A stretch of DNA of 64,000 nt from Aestuariibius violaceus. GTDB taxonomy: Bacteria > Pseudomonadota > Alphaproteobacteria > Rhodobacterales > Rhodobacteraceae. Each line of letters opens with the position of its first letter. Positions within the stretch are counted from its first letter, which is position 1. The notes under the pieces are model-generated. The model did no database searches. It saw only the letters and a list, made by a program, of their open reading frames with translations, and was not told the DNA's origin. Positions 27,182 to 35,680 of this stretch are shown piece by piece. The stretch is taken from contig NZ_JBFONT020000001.1 in assembly GCF_040779325.2 (NCBI RefSeq), positions 434,001 through 498,000 on the forward strand. The letters run 5' to 3'. The translations under genes were made by a program, and so were the position numbers.

Positions 27182-27751
27182 ATGCTGTCTCGCCGTACCT
27201 TCCTGACCGGGGCCGCTGCGGCGGCCTCCACCTTTGTCATCCCGCGCGCGGCCGAGGCGGCGTGGCAACTGCCCGAGCTCTACCGGGCCCAGATCGTGCC
27301 CGTCCGCTCCAATTTCGGGCTGCGCCCGGGCGAAATCCACATCGTCCAGAGCGACTTCTTCCTCTACTACATCCTGCCGGGCGACCGCGCCGTCCGCTAC
27401 GGCATCGCGGTGGGTGAGGACGGTCGCCAGTTCCGCGGCAGCGCCTATGTCGGCCGTAAGGTAGAATGGCCCAGCTGGACGCCGACCGCCAACATGATCG
27501 CCCGCGAACCCGAAAAATACGCACAGTTTGCCGCCGGAATGCCCGGCGGCCCGGCCAACCCGCTGGGCGCCCGCGCGCTCTACCTCTACCGGAACGGTCG
27601 CGACACGCTCTACCGCATCCACGGAACCCCCGAACCCTGGAGCATCGGTCACGCCGTTTCCTCCGGGTGCATCCGCATGGTCAACAGTCACGCCGCCGAC
27701 CTCTACAAGCGGGCACCCATCGGCACGCGGGTCTTCACTTCCCGGAGCTGA
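27182..27751 (+). CDS. L,D-transpeptidase (YkuD family), copy 2
   Basis: A 189-residue protein with a Tat signal (MLSRRTFLTGAAAAAS) and the YkuD signature HGTPEPWSIGHAVSSGCIRM, so the catalytic Cys and HG pair are intact. Other shared blocks with copy 1 (the AEWPSW/VEWPSW stretch, PTxNMIxxEP, LYxYxNGRDTxYRxHGTP) show that the two genes arose by duplication. Function is peptidoglycan crosslinking or protein anchoring in the periplasm. The start is just after AAAGGA. Confidence 0.92.
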   Translation: MLSRRTFLTGAAAAASTFVIPRAAEAAWQLPELYRAQIVPVRSNFGLRPGEIHIVQSDFFLYYILPGDRAVRYGIAVGEDGRQFRGSAYVGRKVEWPSWTPTANMIAREPEKYAQFAAGMPGGPANPLGARALYLYRNGRDTLYRIHGTPEPWSIGHAVSSGCIRMVNSHAADLYKRAPIGTRVFTSRS

Positions 27752-27795
27752 GGACCGGGCTACCTGTTTCCTACGCAAAAGGGGAGACAGGGCAC

Positions 27796-28683
27796 ATGCA
27801 GCGCAAGAAAGCCTCCGACTTCGATCAGCGAATCCTCGAAATCTTCGACGGCTACGTCCATGGCAGGATCTCGAAACGCGAATTCATGTCATCCGCAGGA
27901 AGATACGCCGCTGCTGGCGTGACCGGTGCGATGCTGCTGGAACAGCTCTCGCCCAACTACGCGCTCGCCCAGCAGGTCGCGCCCGACGATCCGGCAATCG
28001 ACACAGAGAGTGCCGAATATGAAAGCCCCGAGGGACACGGCACGATCCGCGGCCTCATGGCCCGCCCCGCCGGCGCCTCCGGCCCCTTGCCCGCCGTCCT
28101 CGTCATCCACGAGAACCGCGGCCTGAACCCGTATATCGAGGATGTCGTCCGCCGCACCGCCAAGGCGGGCTACCTCGCCTTCGGGCCGGACGGGCTCACC
28201 CCGCTCGGCGGTTATCCCGGCACGGATGAGGAGGGGCGCGAGATGCAGCGCCAGCTCGACAGCGCAATGCTGATGGAGGATTTCTTCGCCGCTTACGAAT
28301 TCCTGCGCGATCACGACGACAGCACCGGCCGGGTCGGCTGCGTCGGGTTCTGCTATGGCGGCGGCGTCTGCAACGCGCTGGCCGTCGCCTATCCCGAACT
28401 GGGCGCGTCGGTTCCCTTCTACGGCCGCCAGCCCGCGGCAGAGGATGTGCCGCAGATCGAGGCCCCGCTGATGATCCACTATGCAGGCCTCGACGACCGC
28501 ATCAACGAAGGGTGGCAGGCCTATTCCGACGCCCTGCGCGCCAATCACAAGGAATTCAGCGTCCACTTCTATCCGGACGTGAACCACGGTTTCCACAACG
28601 ACACGACGCCGCGCTACGACGAAGCGGCGGCGATGCTGGCCTGGGACCGCACGCTCGCCTTCTTCGAGGATCACCTGCAGTGA
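27796..28683 (+). CDS. Dienelactone hydrolase family protein, exported
   Basis: A 295-residue alpha/beta hydrolase. The N-terminus has an export signal with a KR instead of RR pair (SKREFMSSAGRYAAAG), followed by the DLH fold: VLVIHENRGLNPYIEDVVRR, the nucleophile Cys in GFCYGGGVCNA, Asp in YAGLDDRINEG and His in VNHGFHND. The triad Cys-Asp-His is that of dienelactone hydrolases. The natural substrate is uncertain; many bacterial DLH proteins are not in aromatic pathways and no such pathway is nearby. GGGGAG precedes the ATG at 27796. Confidence 0.88.
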   Translation: MQRKKASDFDQRILEIFDGYVHGRISKREFMSSAGRYAAAGVTGAMLLEQLSPNYALAQQVAPDDPAIDTESAEYESPEGHGTIRGLMARPAGASGPLPAVLVIHENRGLNPYIEDVVRRTAKAGYLAFGPDGLTPLGGYPGTDEEGREMQRQLDSAMLMEDFFAAYEFLRDHDDSTGRVGCVGFCYGGGVCNALAVAYPELGASVPFYGRQPAAEDVPQIEAPLMIHYAGLDDRINEGWQAYSDALRANHKEFSVHFYPDVNHGFHNDTTPRYDEAAAMLAWDRTLAFFEDHLQ

Positions 28684-28686
28684 AAA

Positions 28687-28704
28687 CGGGCCCCGCAGGG
28701 CCCG
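28687..28704 (-). terminator. Terminator between convergent DLH and peroxiredoxin genes
   Basis: CGGGCCC-CGCA-GGGCCCG forms a perfect 7 bp stem. Reading on the minus strand it is followed by TTTT, so it best terminates the peroxiredoxin gene; it may also slow plus-strand transcripts. Confidence 0.7.
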
Positions 28705-28710
28705 CCTTCC

Positions 28711-29358
28711 TCAAAGCTTGGTCGTGCGCAGATAGGGCAGCTTCGTCTCGAACGCGCCGAACTTGGCCTTGGCGTCTTCGTCGCTGACCGTCGCCGGGAT
28801 GATCACATCCTGCCCGACCTCCCAGTTGGCGGGCGTCGCCACACCTTCGCGGCTGCTGGTCTGCAGCCCGTCGAGCGCGCGCAGCACCTCGGCAAAGTTG
28901 CGCCCCACGGTCATCGGATAGGTCATCGTCAGCTTCAGCTGCTTGTCCGGCCCGATGATGTAGACCGCCCGCACCGTCGCGCTGTCCGCAGGCGTCCGGC
29001 CATCGGGCAGCACGTATTCGGCGGGCAGCATGTCAAACATCTTGGACACTTCCAGCTTGTCGTCGGCAATGATCGGAAAGCCCGGCTCGGCCCCGCCATA
29101 GGTCTTGATGTCTTCCTTCCAGCGCGTGTGATCCTCGGCGCTGTCCACGCTGATGCCGATGACCTTTGTCCCGCGCTTCTCCCACTCGTCCTTCAGCTGC
29201 GCGACCGCACCGAACTCGGTCGTGCAGACGGGGGTAAAGTCCTTGGGATGCGAAAACAGGATCGCCCAGCTGTCGCCGATCCAATCGTGGAACCGGATCT
29301 CGCCCTGATCGGTCATCGCGGTGAAATCGGGAACGGTATCGTTGATGCGCAGCGCCAT
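28711..29358 (-). CDS. 1-Cys peroxiredoxin (Prx6 type)
   Basis: A 215-residue thiol peroxidase. The catalytic motif is FTPVCTTEFG with the peroxidatic Cys, preceded by SWAILFSHPKD; the long C-terminal extension (VATPANWEVGQDVIIP) is typical of the Prx6/1-Cys group. It reduces peroxides in the cytoplasm. It is convergent with the dienelactone hydrolase gene and shares a terminator hairpin with it. Confidence 0.96.
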   Translation of the reverse strand: MALRINDTVPDFTAMTDQGEIRFHDWIGDSWAILFSHPKDFTPVCTTEFGAVAQLKDEWEKRGTKVIGISVDSAEDHTRWKEDIKTYGGAEPGFPIIADDKLEVSKMFDMLPAEYVLPDGRTPADSATVRAVYIIGPDKQLKLTMTYPMTVGRNFAEVLRALDGLQTSSREGVATPANWEVGQDVIIPATVSDEDAKAKFGAFETKLPYLRTTKL

Positions 29359-29388
29359 AGCCCTTGCTCCTTCTGGCTGAGTCCCGCT

Positions 29389-30576
29389 CTACATACGCCT
29401 CGCGCGGGCCCTGTTCCACACCCCGCCCGCGGGTCGGATCGCCAGAAGGGCCGCCAACAGGGCCACGACGGCCAGCATCACCGCGAACAGGCCAAAGACC
29501 GCCGGCAGCCCGCCCGCCACCGGCACCAGCGACTGGCTGAGGATGGGCGAGACAAACTGCCCCGAAAAGACCGACGCCGTCAGCCCGCCCGACAGCCGCC
29601 CGCGGATATGCTCCGGCGCCGCGCCCAGAAGCGTCGTCGTCAGCGTCGGAAAGATCAGGCCCATCCCGATGCCGATGCCGATCATCGCCGCCATGACCAT
29701 CCCGTAGGACGTACTGACCCAGATCACGGCGTAGGACACAGCCATCAGCCCAAAGCTCACCCCCATGAACCCCGCAAACGGCAACCGCCCGGCGAAGCGG
29801 CCATAGGCGAGCGATGCGACTGAACTGAAGAGCATCGCCATCCCGATCGCCAGCCCAGCCCGGCTTGCCTCCGGGATGCCCAGCGCCGTCTGCAGCAGGA
29901 ACGGCAGCTGCGTCGGCACCATGTAGAAGGCGACCATGGCGAAGAAGGCCGCGCCGTAGATCACCGGCACGATCAGCGGAATGCGCCCGGACCCGTCGGT
30001 AGGGGCCGAAAGTCGTTCCCGCACCGGCTCCGTCAGGAAGGCCAGCACCATGGGGATCATGATCAGCGAGGCGCCATAGATCGCAAACGGTGCCCGCCAG
30101 TCGAGATCGGCCAGAAATCCGCCGCTCGACACGAAGACCAGCCCGCCCAGGCCCATGAACGCCGCCTGCTGCCCGAGATACCGCGCCCGCTCTGCCCCCG
30201 CGAAGTAGTCTCCGGCCAGCGTCGTCACCGTCGGCATCATCAGCCCGACCGAGATGCCGAGGAAGGCCCGCCCGACCAAAAGCGCCGGGATGCTGTCGAG
30301 GATCAGCCCCGACATGCCCGACAGCGCGAATAGGACCGCCCCCGTCAGCAGAACCCTGAGCCGTCCGAACCGGTCGATCACCCAGCCCGAAAGCGGCGCG
30401 GTGATCGCGATGAAAAGCGCAGGCAAAGTCAGGAGCAGGCGCGCCAGAACCTCGATATTCTCGACATCCGCGAACTGATCCCGAATGGCGGGCAGAGACG
30501 GAGAAATCGTTGCCGCCGACATCACCGTCAGAGAGGCGCCGAACAGCAGCGTGAGTTTCAGCCCGGCGGCGCGCAT
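29389..30576 (-). CDS. MFS transporter (drug/efflux type)
   Basis: A 395-residue membrane protein with twelve predicted helices. The MFS A motif is visible as GWVIDRFGRLRVLL between helices 2 and 3, and the helix 1 stretch MSAATISPSLPAIRDQF is typical of DHA1-type efflux pumps. The ATG at 30576 is favoured since GGAG sits 6 nt upstream; ATG at 30582 overlaps that site. It lies 30 bp upstream of the peroxiredoxin gene in the same orientation. Substrate unknown. Confidence 0.87.
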   Translation of the reverse strand: MRAAGLKLTLLFGASLTVMSAATISPSLPAIRDQFADVENIEVLARLLLTLPALFIAITAPLSGWVIDRFGRLRVLLTGAVLFALSGMSGLILDSIPALLVGRAFLGISVGLMMPTVTTLAGDYFAGAERARYLGQQAAFMGLGGLVFVSSGGFLADLDWRAPFAIYGASLIMIPMVLAFLTEPVRERLSAPTDGSGRIPLIVPVIYGAAFFAMVAFYMVPTQLPFLLQTALGIPEASRAGLAIGMAMLFSSVASLAYGRFAGRLPFAGFMGVSFGLMAVSYAVIWVSTSYGMVMAAMIGIGIGMGLIFPTLTTTLLGAAPEHIRGRLSGGLTASVFSGQFVSPILSQSLVPVAGGLPAVFGLFAVMLAVVALLAALLAIRPAGGVWNRARARRM

Positions 30577-30680
30577 GTCCATCTCCGTCAAGTGCGATTG
30601 TCTGGATGTAGGGCGCCCCGCAGGGCCTGACATCACGCCTCAGCACATAGCGGGATCTGCGATGGCGGGTAGCTCCGCGC

Positions 30681-31730
30681 TCAGACGACGGCCTGTTCCG
30701 CCGCGTCGAAGAAATGCGTGTCGGCGGGCGCGAACCCCATCCCGATCCGCTGCCCGGGCGACAGGTCCGTATCCCCCAGCAGCCGCACCGTCACCTGCCC
30801 CAGAGGCCCCGCATCGGCAATCACGAAGGTATCGGCGCCCAGATATTCCAGCACGTCAATCGTCGCGTCGCATTGCCCCTGCCCCTCGGGCAGCACCTCG
30901 ATATGCTCGGGCCGGATGCCGACCCGCACCGCCTCGTGGTCGCCGGGAAACGGCCCCGTGCGCCCGCCGTCGAGCGAGAACTCCCCGCCCGAGGTCCGGC
31001 ACGGCATCACGTTCATTTTCGGGCTGCCGATGAACTGCGCGACGAACAGGTTCGCCGGGTTCTCATACAGGTCCCGCGGCGTGCCCACCTGCGCAATCCG
31101 CCCCGCCTCAAGCACGACGATCCGGTCGGCCAGCGTCATCGCCTCCACCTGGTCATGCGTCACATAGATCATCGTGGCCTGCAGCGTCTGGTGCAGCTTG
31201 GCGATCTCGTAGCGCATCTCGACCCGCAGCGCCGCGTCGAGGTTCGACAACGGCTCATCGAACAGGAACGCCGTCGGATCGCGCACGATCGACCGCCCGA
31301 TCGCCACCCGCTGCCGCTGACCGCCCGACAGGGCCTTGGGCCGCCGGTCGAGCAGCGCATCCAGCTTCAGGATCCGCGCGGCCTCGTCCACCTTGGCGTC
31401 GATCTCGGCCTTCGGCGCACCGGCGGTCTTCAGCGAGAACCCCATATTGTCGCGCACCGACATATGGGGGTAGAGCGCGTAGCTCTGAAACACCATCGTC
31501 AGCCCGCGCTTGGACGGCGGGTCGGGCGTCACGTCGCGCCCGTCGATCAGCATCCGCCCGCGCGAGGTCTCTTCCAGCCCGCCGATCATGCGCAGAAGTG
31601 TCGACTTCCCGCAGCCCGACGGCCCGACGAACACGACGAATTCCCCATCTGCAATCTCCAGGTCGACCCCCTTGATCACCTGCACATCGCCAAACCATTT
31701 CTCGACACTGTCGAGCGTGATCGCGCCCAT
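30681..31730 (-). CDS. Carbohydrate ABC transporter ATPase (UgpC/MalK type)
   Basis: A 349-residue ATPase with Walker A GPSGCGKST, Q-loop VFQSYALYPHMSV, signature LSGGQRQR, Walker B FLFDEPLSNLD and H-loop VTHDQ. A C-terminal regulatory domain of about 110 residues with TOBE-type beta strands (VRVGIRPEHIEV) follows. This layout is that of sugar-importer ATPases. Its ATG overlaps the stop of the glycoside hydrolase gene by one base, so it is the last gene of the importer operon 37039-30681. Confidence 0.94.
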   Translation of the reverse strand: MGAITLDSVEKWFGDVQVIKGVDLEIADGEFVVFVGPSGCGKSTLLRMIGGLEETSRGRMLIDGRDVTPDPPSKRGLTMVFQSYALYPHMSVRDNMGFSLKTAGAPKAEIDAKVDEAARILKLDALLDRRPKALSGGQRQRVAIGRSIVRDPTAFLFDEPLSNLDAALRVEMRYEIAKLHQTLQATMIYVTHDQVEAMTLADRIVVLEAGRIAQVGTPRDLYENPANLFVAQFIGSPKMNVMPCRTSGGEFSLDGGRTGPFPGDHEAVRVGIRPEHIEVLPEGQGQCDATIDVLEYLGADTFVIADAGPLGQVTVRLLGDTDLSPGQRIGMGFAPADTHFFDAAEQAVV

Positions 31731-32968
31731 CACTCCCTCCCTGCCCAGGCCAGCCAGATCGCCGCCGTCCACGTGAACCGCCCGCCGCCCGCCGGCGCCC
31801 CGTTAAGCGGGTCGAAATATTCGGCAAAGCCGTGGTCCTCGATCAGGGCGCGGGTGGTCGCCTTGACCCGCCGCGCCTGCTCCTCGTGCCCGCATTGCGA
31901 CAGGCCCAGGCCGATCAGCGTGTTCATGATTCCCCAGATGGGCCCGCGCCAATACCGCTTGGAATCGAACTTCGCTCCGTCCGGATCGTAGCTTGCCACG
32001 CCGTAGCGCGCCTTGCTCATCACCCGGTCAAGCTGGCGCAGCATCTCGGGCCGGTCGACACCGCCATACCAGCACAGGAACGACGCGTTCGACAGGCTCT
32101 CGCCCCAGCCGCCATGCACCGCGTCGCGCGAATCGTAGCAGCCAAGCTCCTCGTTCCAGAGCGTCTCTGCCCCATCTTCCAGAACCCTGGTCCAGTCCGC
32201 GATCTCGTCGGTCGGATGCCCGACCTCCGCCGCCAGCGCTTCCAGATCGCGATTGGCGCGCAGCAGGATGAAGGTCATCCCCGGATCGGCGACGCGGAAC
32301 GGCGGATCCTCGGCCATCTTCGCATCGTCCCAACCCAGCCTCCGCCCCCGCTGGACCAGCCAGATATAGCGGTCGTAATCTTCCTTGGTGGGCCGCATGG
32401 AGGCATCCACATGCGCCGTGTCCCGCCGCTGGTATTCGCCCACGCCGACGGGATCGATCCGCGCCATCGCGTTGTCCCAATCAGGCGCGTTGTCCCGTCC
32501 CGCCTCCCACGGATGGGTGATGAAGACGGCGCCCCGATCGGTGCGCCACGCCATGAACCAGCGATGCCAGTCGGCAAGTTGGGGGACCAGCCGCTCGATA
32601 TGGGCGCGCCCGGCCTCGGGGTCCTGTTCCCAGATCTTGCGGATGAAGGTCGCGGCGACGGGTGGCTGGCTGATGCCGGAGGACGGCACCGGCCCGTCGC
32701 AGCCCCAGACATCGGGGCCGGGAAAGTATCCCGGATCGGGCCGGTGAAACAGGATGTGCGGCACCATCCCCGACGGCCACTGGCCGGTGAACAGCGTCTC
32801 GACCTCCTCCCACGCACGCGGGATGTCGAAGGTCGAAAAGCCCCAGGCGGCGAACATGCTGTCCCAGTTCCACTGGTAGGGATAAAGCCCTGCGGTCGGC
32901 ACCGTGTAGCCGCCCTTGTCATTGCCATGGAGGATCGCCTTCGCGGCGGAATCGAGCGGTTCAGACAT
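31730..32968 (-). CDS. GH63-type glycoside hydrolase, MgH/glucosylglycerate hydrolase-like
   Basis: A 412-residue cytoplasmic (alpha/alpha)6 glycosidase. The motifs YQWNWDSMF, HPWEAGRDNAPDWD and FDSKRYWRGPIWGIMNTL match the GH63 subgroup that includes mannosylglycerate and glucosylglycerate hydrolases, with the Asp of GRDN the expected acid. The gene lies inside a sugar ABC importer operon, between the permease and ATPase genes, implying that the imported glycoside is cleaved at once. A compatible-solute glycoside such as glucosylglycerate is a reasonable guess; other alpha-glucosides are possible. Confidence 0.85.
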   Translation of the reverse strand: MSEPLDSAAKAILHGNDKGGYTVPTAGLYPYQWNWDSMFAAWGFSTFDIPRAWEEVETLFTGQWPSGMVPHILFHRPDPGYFPGPDVWGCDGPVPSSGISQPPVAATFIRKIWEQDPEAGRAHIERLVPQLADWHRWFMAWRTDRGAVFITHPWEAGRDNAPDWDNAMARIDPVGVGEYQRRDTAHVDASMRPTKEDYDRYIWLVQRGRRLGWDDAKMAEDPPFRVADPGMTFILLRANRDLEALAAEVGHPTDEIADWTRVLEDGAETLWNEELGCYDSRDAVHGGWGESLSNASFLCWYGGVDRPEMLRQLDRVMSKARYGVASYDPDGAKFDSKRYWRGPIWGIMNTLIGLGLSQCGHEEQARRVKATTRALIEDHGFAEYFDPLNGAPAGGGRFTWTAAIWLAWAGRE

Positions 32969-33001
32969 GGTTGGTCATCCAGCTTTGGTACTTTGCGGAA
33001 A

Positions 33002-33057
33002 GGGCAGCGCCCGACCCGCGCCCCACGGGGCGGGCGCTGCCCGGCGGTGCCGCCGGG
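33002..33057. repeat. Double extragenic hairpin element
   Basis: Two stems lie back to back in the permease-hydrolase gap: GGGCAGCGCCCG with CGGGCGCTGCCC (perfect 12 bp arms, 33002-33042) and CCCGGCGG-TG-CCGCCGGG (33040-33057). It looks like a GC-rich extragenic repeat and may stabilise the upstream mRNA end or tune expression within the operon. Confidence 0.65.
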
Positions 33058-33088
33058 CGGGGCAGCTGCATTGTGCCACTAAGGAACG

Positions 33089-34375
33089 TCATCCCTTCAC
33101 CGACCCCGCCGTCAGCCCCTTGGTCATGAACCGCTCCAGCCCCAAAAACAGCACCATCACCGGCACCGTCGCGATCACCGCGCCCGCCATCAGGTGCTGG
33201 CGCGGCACCTCGGACGAATTCAGCATCGCCACCCCGCGGGTCAGCGTGAATTTCGACGGATCGTCGAGCAGCATGAAGGCCAGCAGGAACTCGTTCCACG
33301 CGATCATGAACACGTAAAGCGACACCGACGCCATCGCGGGCAGCGACAGCGGCAAGGTGATCTTCCAGATCACCGCCAGCCGGGACAGGCCGTCCATAAG
33401 GCCCGCCTCTTCGATCTCCGCTGGCAGTCCGCGGAAGTAGCCCTGCAGCATGTACAAAGCGACCGGGATCGTCGTGACGGGATAGATCATCACGATCCCG
33501 ATGATCGAATTCCGCAGCCCCGTCATCGAAAACGCGATGTAGATGGGCAGGGCCAGCACGATCATCGGCACCATATAGATCAGCAGGATCGAGCGGGAAA
33601 ACGCCGTCCGCCCCCTGAACCGCAGACGCGCCACCGCATAGGCCCCCGGCACGCTGAAGAGCAGCGTCAGCACCACCGTCGCCACCGAGACGACGAAGCT
33701 CGTCATCAGGTAGCTTCCGAAGTTGAAATCGGTGAAGAGCTCGGAATAGCTGCGGAACAGCGCCCAGCCCTGGCTCAGGTCGATCGTGAAGTCGAGCGGG
33801 TTCTGAAGCAGCTGTTGCTGGTTCTTCAGGCTCGTCATCACCATCACGTAGAAGGGGATCGCGACGATGGCGGTGAAGAAGATGTAGCCGAACCCGGTCA
33901 AAAACCGGATCACCGCCTCTTCGAATTCGTGCCGCGTCGCCGCGCCGAAGGGCATGTCGCGCAGGATCCGCTCCAGCGGCCAGGCGGTCGCCACGCCAAA
34001 GATCACCCAGGCCGCGATAACGGTCGTGAGCCCCGTCCCCTCGGCGCCCACGATCGCGGGCTGCAGCAGCCAGAACACCCCGATCAGCAGCACCGCCAGC
34101 ACAACCCCCGGCACGATCCGCGCCACAGCGCTCCGCCCCCCGTCGGGCAACCAGACAAAGCCCAGCCACGCGCCGAAGGCCAAAGACGGCAGCACCTTCG
34201 GCGCCACGCCTTCGCCCGTGGCAAAGGACACGACCGTGCAGGTGACCACCGCCATCGTCAGCGCCCAAAGCGCCCCGATCAGCGGCCCCGCGACATAGCC
34301 GAACTGCAGAAACGTCGCCCAGCCCCCGTGCCGTTCGGCCGCCGAAACCGGCCCGACCGCCTCCGGCGCGCTCAT
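33089..34375 (-). CDS. Carbohydrate ABC transporter permease (MalG family) with N-terminal extension
   Basis: A 428-residue permease. The C-terminal 280 residues are a standard MalG-type core with six helices and the EAA loop EIEEAGLMDGLSRLAVIWKI. The N-terminal 150 residues are extra and contain about four additional hydrophobic segments not found in ordinary MalG proteins. The ATG overlaps the stop of the upstream permease by 4 nt (ATGA). It pairs with the MalF-type protein to form the transmembrane channel of the importer. Confidence 0.9.
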   Translation of the reverse strand: MSAPEAVGPVSAAERHGGWATFLQFGYVAGPLIGALWALTMAVVTCTVVSFATGEGVAPKVLPSLAFGAWLGFVWLPDGGRSAVARIVPGVVLAVLLIGVFWLLQPAIVGAEGTGLTTVIAAWVIFGVATAWPLERILRDMPFGAATRHEFEEAVIRFLTGFGYIFFTAIVAIPFYVMVMTSLKNQQQLLQNPLDFTIDLSQGWALFRSYSELFTDFNFGSYLMTSFVVSVATVVLTLLFSVPGAYAVARLRFRGRTAFSRSILLIYMVPMIVLALPIYIAFSMTGLRNSIIGIVMIYPVTTIPVALYMLQGYFRGLPAEIEEAGLMDGLSRLAVIWKITLPLSLPAMASVSLYVFMIAWNEFLLAFMLLDDPSKFTLTRGVAMLNSSEVPRQHLMAGAVIATVPVMVLFLGLERFMTKGLTAGSVKG

Positions 34376-35616
34376 AGCCCTTCCTCCCGGCTGACGTATT
34401 TGAAGAAGGCGAACGAGAACGCCAGCAGGCAGCAGAAGATGACCACCGCCACGGCCGCCCCCGCCCCGATATTCGACACCGCAAAGGCCTGCTCATAGAC
34501 GTTCACGGTCAGCGTCCGCGTGCCCGCATTGCCACCGGTCAGCAGGAAGATGTCGTCGAACTTGTTAAAGGTCCAGATGAAGCGCAGCAGGAACAGGACG
34601 CTCAGGATCCCCAGAAGCTGCGGCAGCGACAGATACCAGAACTTCTGGAACGGGCTGGCCCCGTCCATATCCGCCGCCTCGTACATATCGGTGTCGATCG
34701 ACTGCATCCGCGCGAGGATGAACAGGAACGACAGCGGGAAATAGCGCCAGATCTCAAACACCGTGACCATGATCAGCGCCAGCGGCCGCTCGCCAAAGAA
34801 ATTGATCGCGCCGTCCGTTACGCCCATCTGGATCAGCAGCGCATTGGCCGAGCCCGAAAACGGATCGAACAGCGTCACCCAGGTGAAGGCCACCGCGATC
34901 ACGGGCGCCACATAGGGGAAGAGGTAAAGCCCCCGCAAAATCCCCTGCCCCTTGAACGACTTGTTCAGAAGCATCGCGGCGAACAGCCCCATGACCAGCG
35001 CACCGATCGTGCCGAAGACGGTGTAGAAGATCGTGACCCACATCACCTCGACGAACTCGTCGCTGTCGAAGACGCGGGCGAAATTCTCCAGCGTGAACTC
35101 GCTGCTCGTCAGCACGTTCTCGCTCCGCCCGGTCATTTCGGGCGGCGTGTCGTCGGGGTCGATCCCGGCATCCAGGAAGGCCTGCGTGACCGTCACCGGG
35201 ATCTCGACCTCGTCCCGCTGGCCGCCTTCCAGATCGCCGAAGTCGCAGGTCAGCCGCCGCCCGTCCAACTGGCACGGCGCGGGAACCTCCCCGATCTCCA
35301 GCCCCTCGGGGATCACATCGGTCAGCGTCACGCCCAGGATCGGGCTGTCCTGGCTGGAATTGCGCAGCCGGTACTGGATCTCGCCCGCATCGCCGGGCGC
35401 CTCTGGCCGCCCCCGCAGCGCCTCCCGCACGACCGGCGCGGGCGCCCGCAGATCGGCCAGGCCCACCGGTTTGAAGCTGATCCAGAAGATCGACAGAAGC
35501 GGCAGGATCACGACCAGCGACACGATCGCGATCGTCGGAAACAGCATGCCCCAGGCGAGCCGCGCCTCACGCCGCGCCAAGGGCCCTGTGCCTTTAGGTG
35601 GATCCACCGATGTCAT
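34372..35616 (-). CDS. Carbohydrate ABC transporter permease (MalF family) with DUF11-like insertion
   Basis: A 414-residue permease. After the first membrane helix comes a periplasmic insertion of about 125 residues with the DUF11 repeat pattern (VTLTDVIPEGLEIG, then CQLDGRRLTCDFGDL and EVEIPVTVT), a beta-sandwich normally seen in surface proteins. The remaining helices are MalF-like; the EAA loop reads DMYEAADMDGASPFQKFWYL. The insertion may contact the solute-binding protein, as the MalF P2 loop does in E. coli, but is of a different fold. The gene lies 64 bp after the binding-protein gene. Confidence 0.9.
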   Translation of the reverse strand: MTSVDPPKGTGPLARREARLAWGMLFPTIAIVSLVVILPLLSIFWISFKPVGLADLRAPAPVVREALRGRPEAPGDAGEIQYRLRNSSQDSPILGVTLTDVIPEGLEIGEVPAPCQLDGRRLTCDFGDLEGGQRDEVEIPVTVTQAFLDAGIDPDDTPPEMTGRSENVLTSSEFTLENFARVFDSDEFVEVMWVTIFYTVFGTIGALVMGLFAAMLLNKSFKGQGILRGLYLFPYVAPVIAVAFTWVTLFDPFSGSANALLIQMGVTDGAINFFGERPLALIMVTVFEIWRYFPLSFLFILARMQSIDTDMYEAADMDGASPFQKFWYLSLPQLLGILSVLFLLRFIWTFNKFDDIFLLTGGNAGTRTLTVNVYEQAFAVSNIGAGAAVAVVIFCCLLAFSFAFFKYVSREEGL

Positions 35617-35680
35617 CGCCAGCCTCCCCGGCTAGGTCATCGGGCGGCGGCCTCCCGTCCGCCGCCCGGGAAACAAGGGC

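Noticed and set aside
29033..30646. 537-codon minus-strand frame across the peroxiredoxin and MFS genes
   Set aside because: It is an alternate frame of two well-supported genes, Arg/Ala-rich without motifs.
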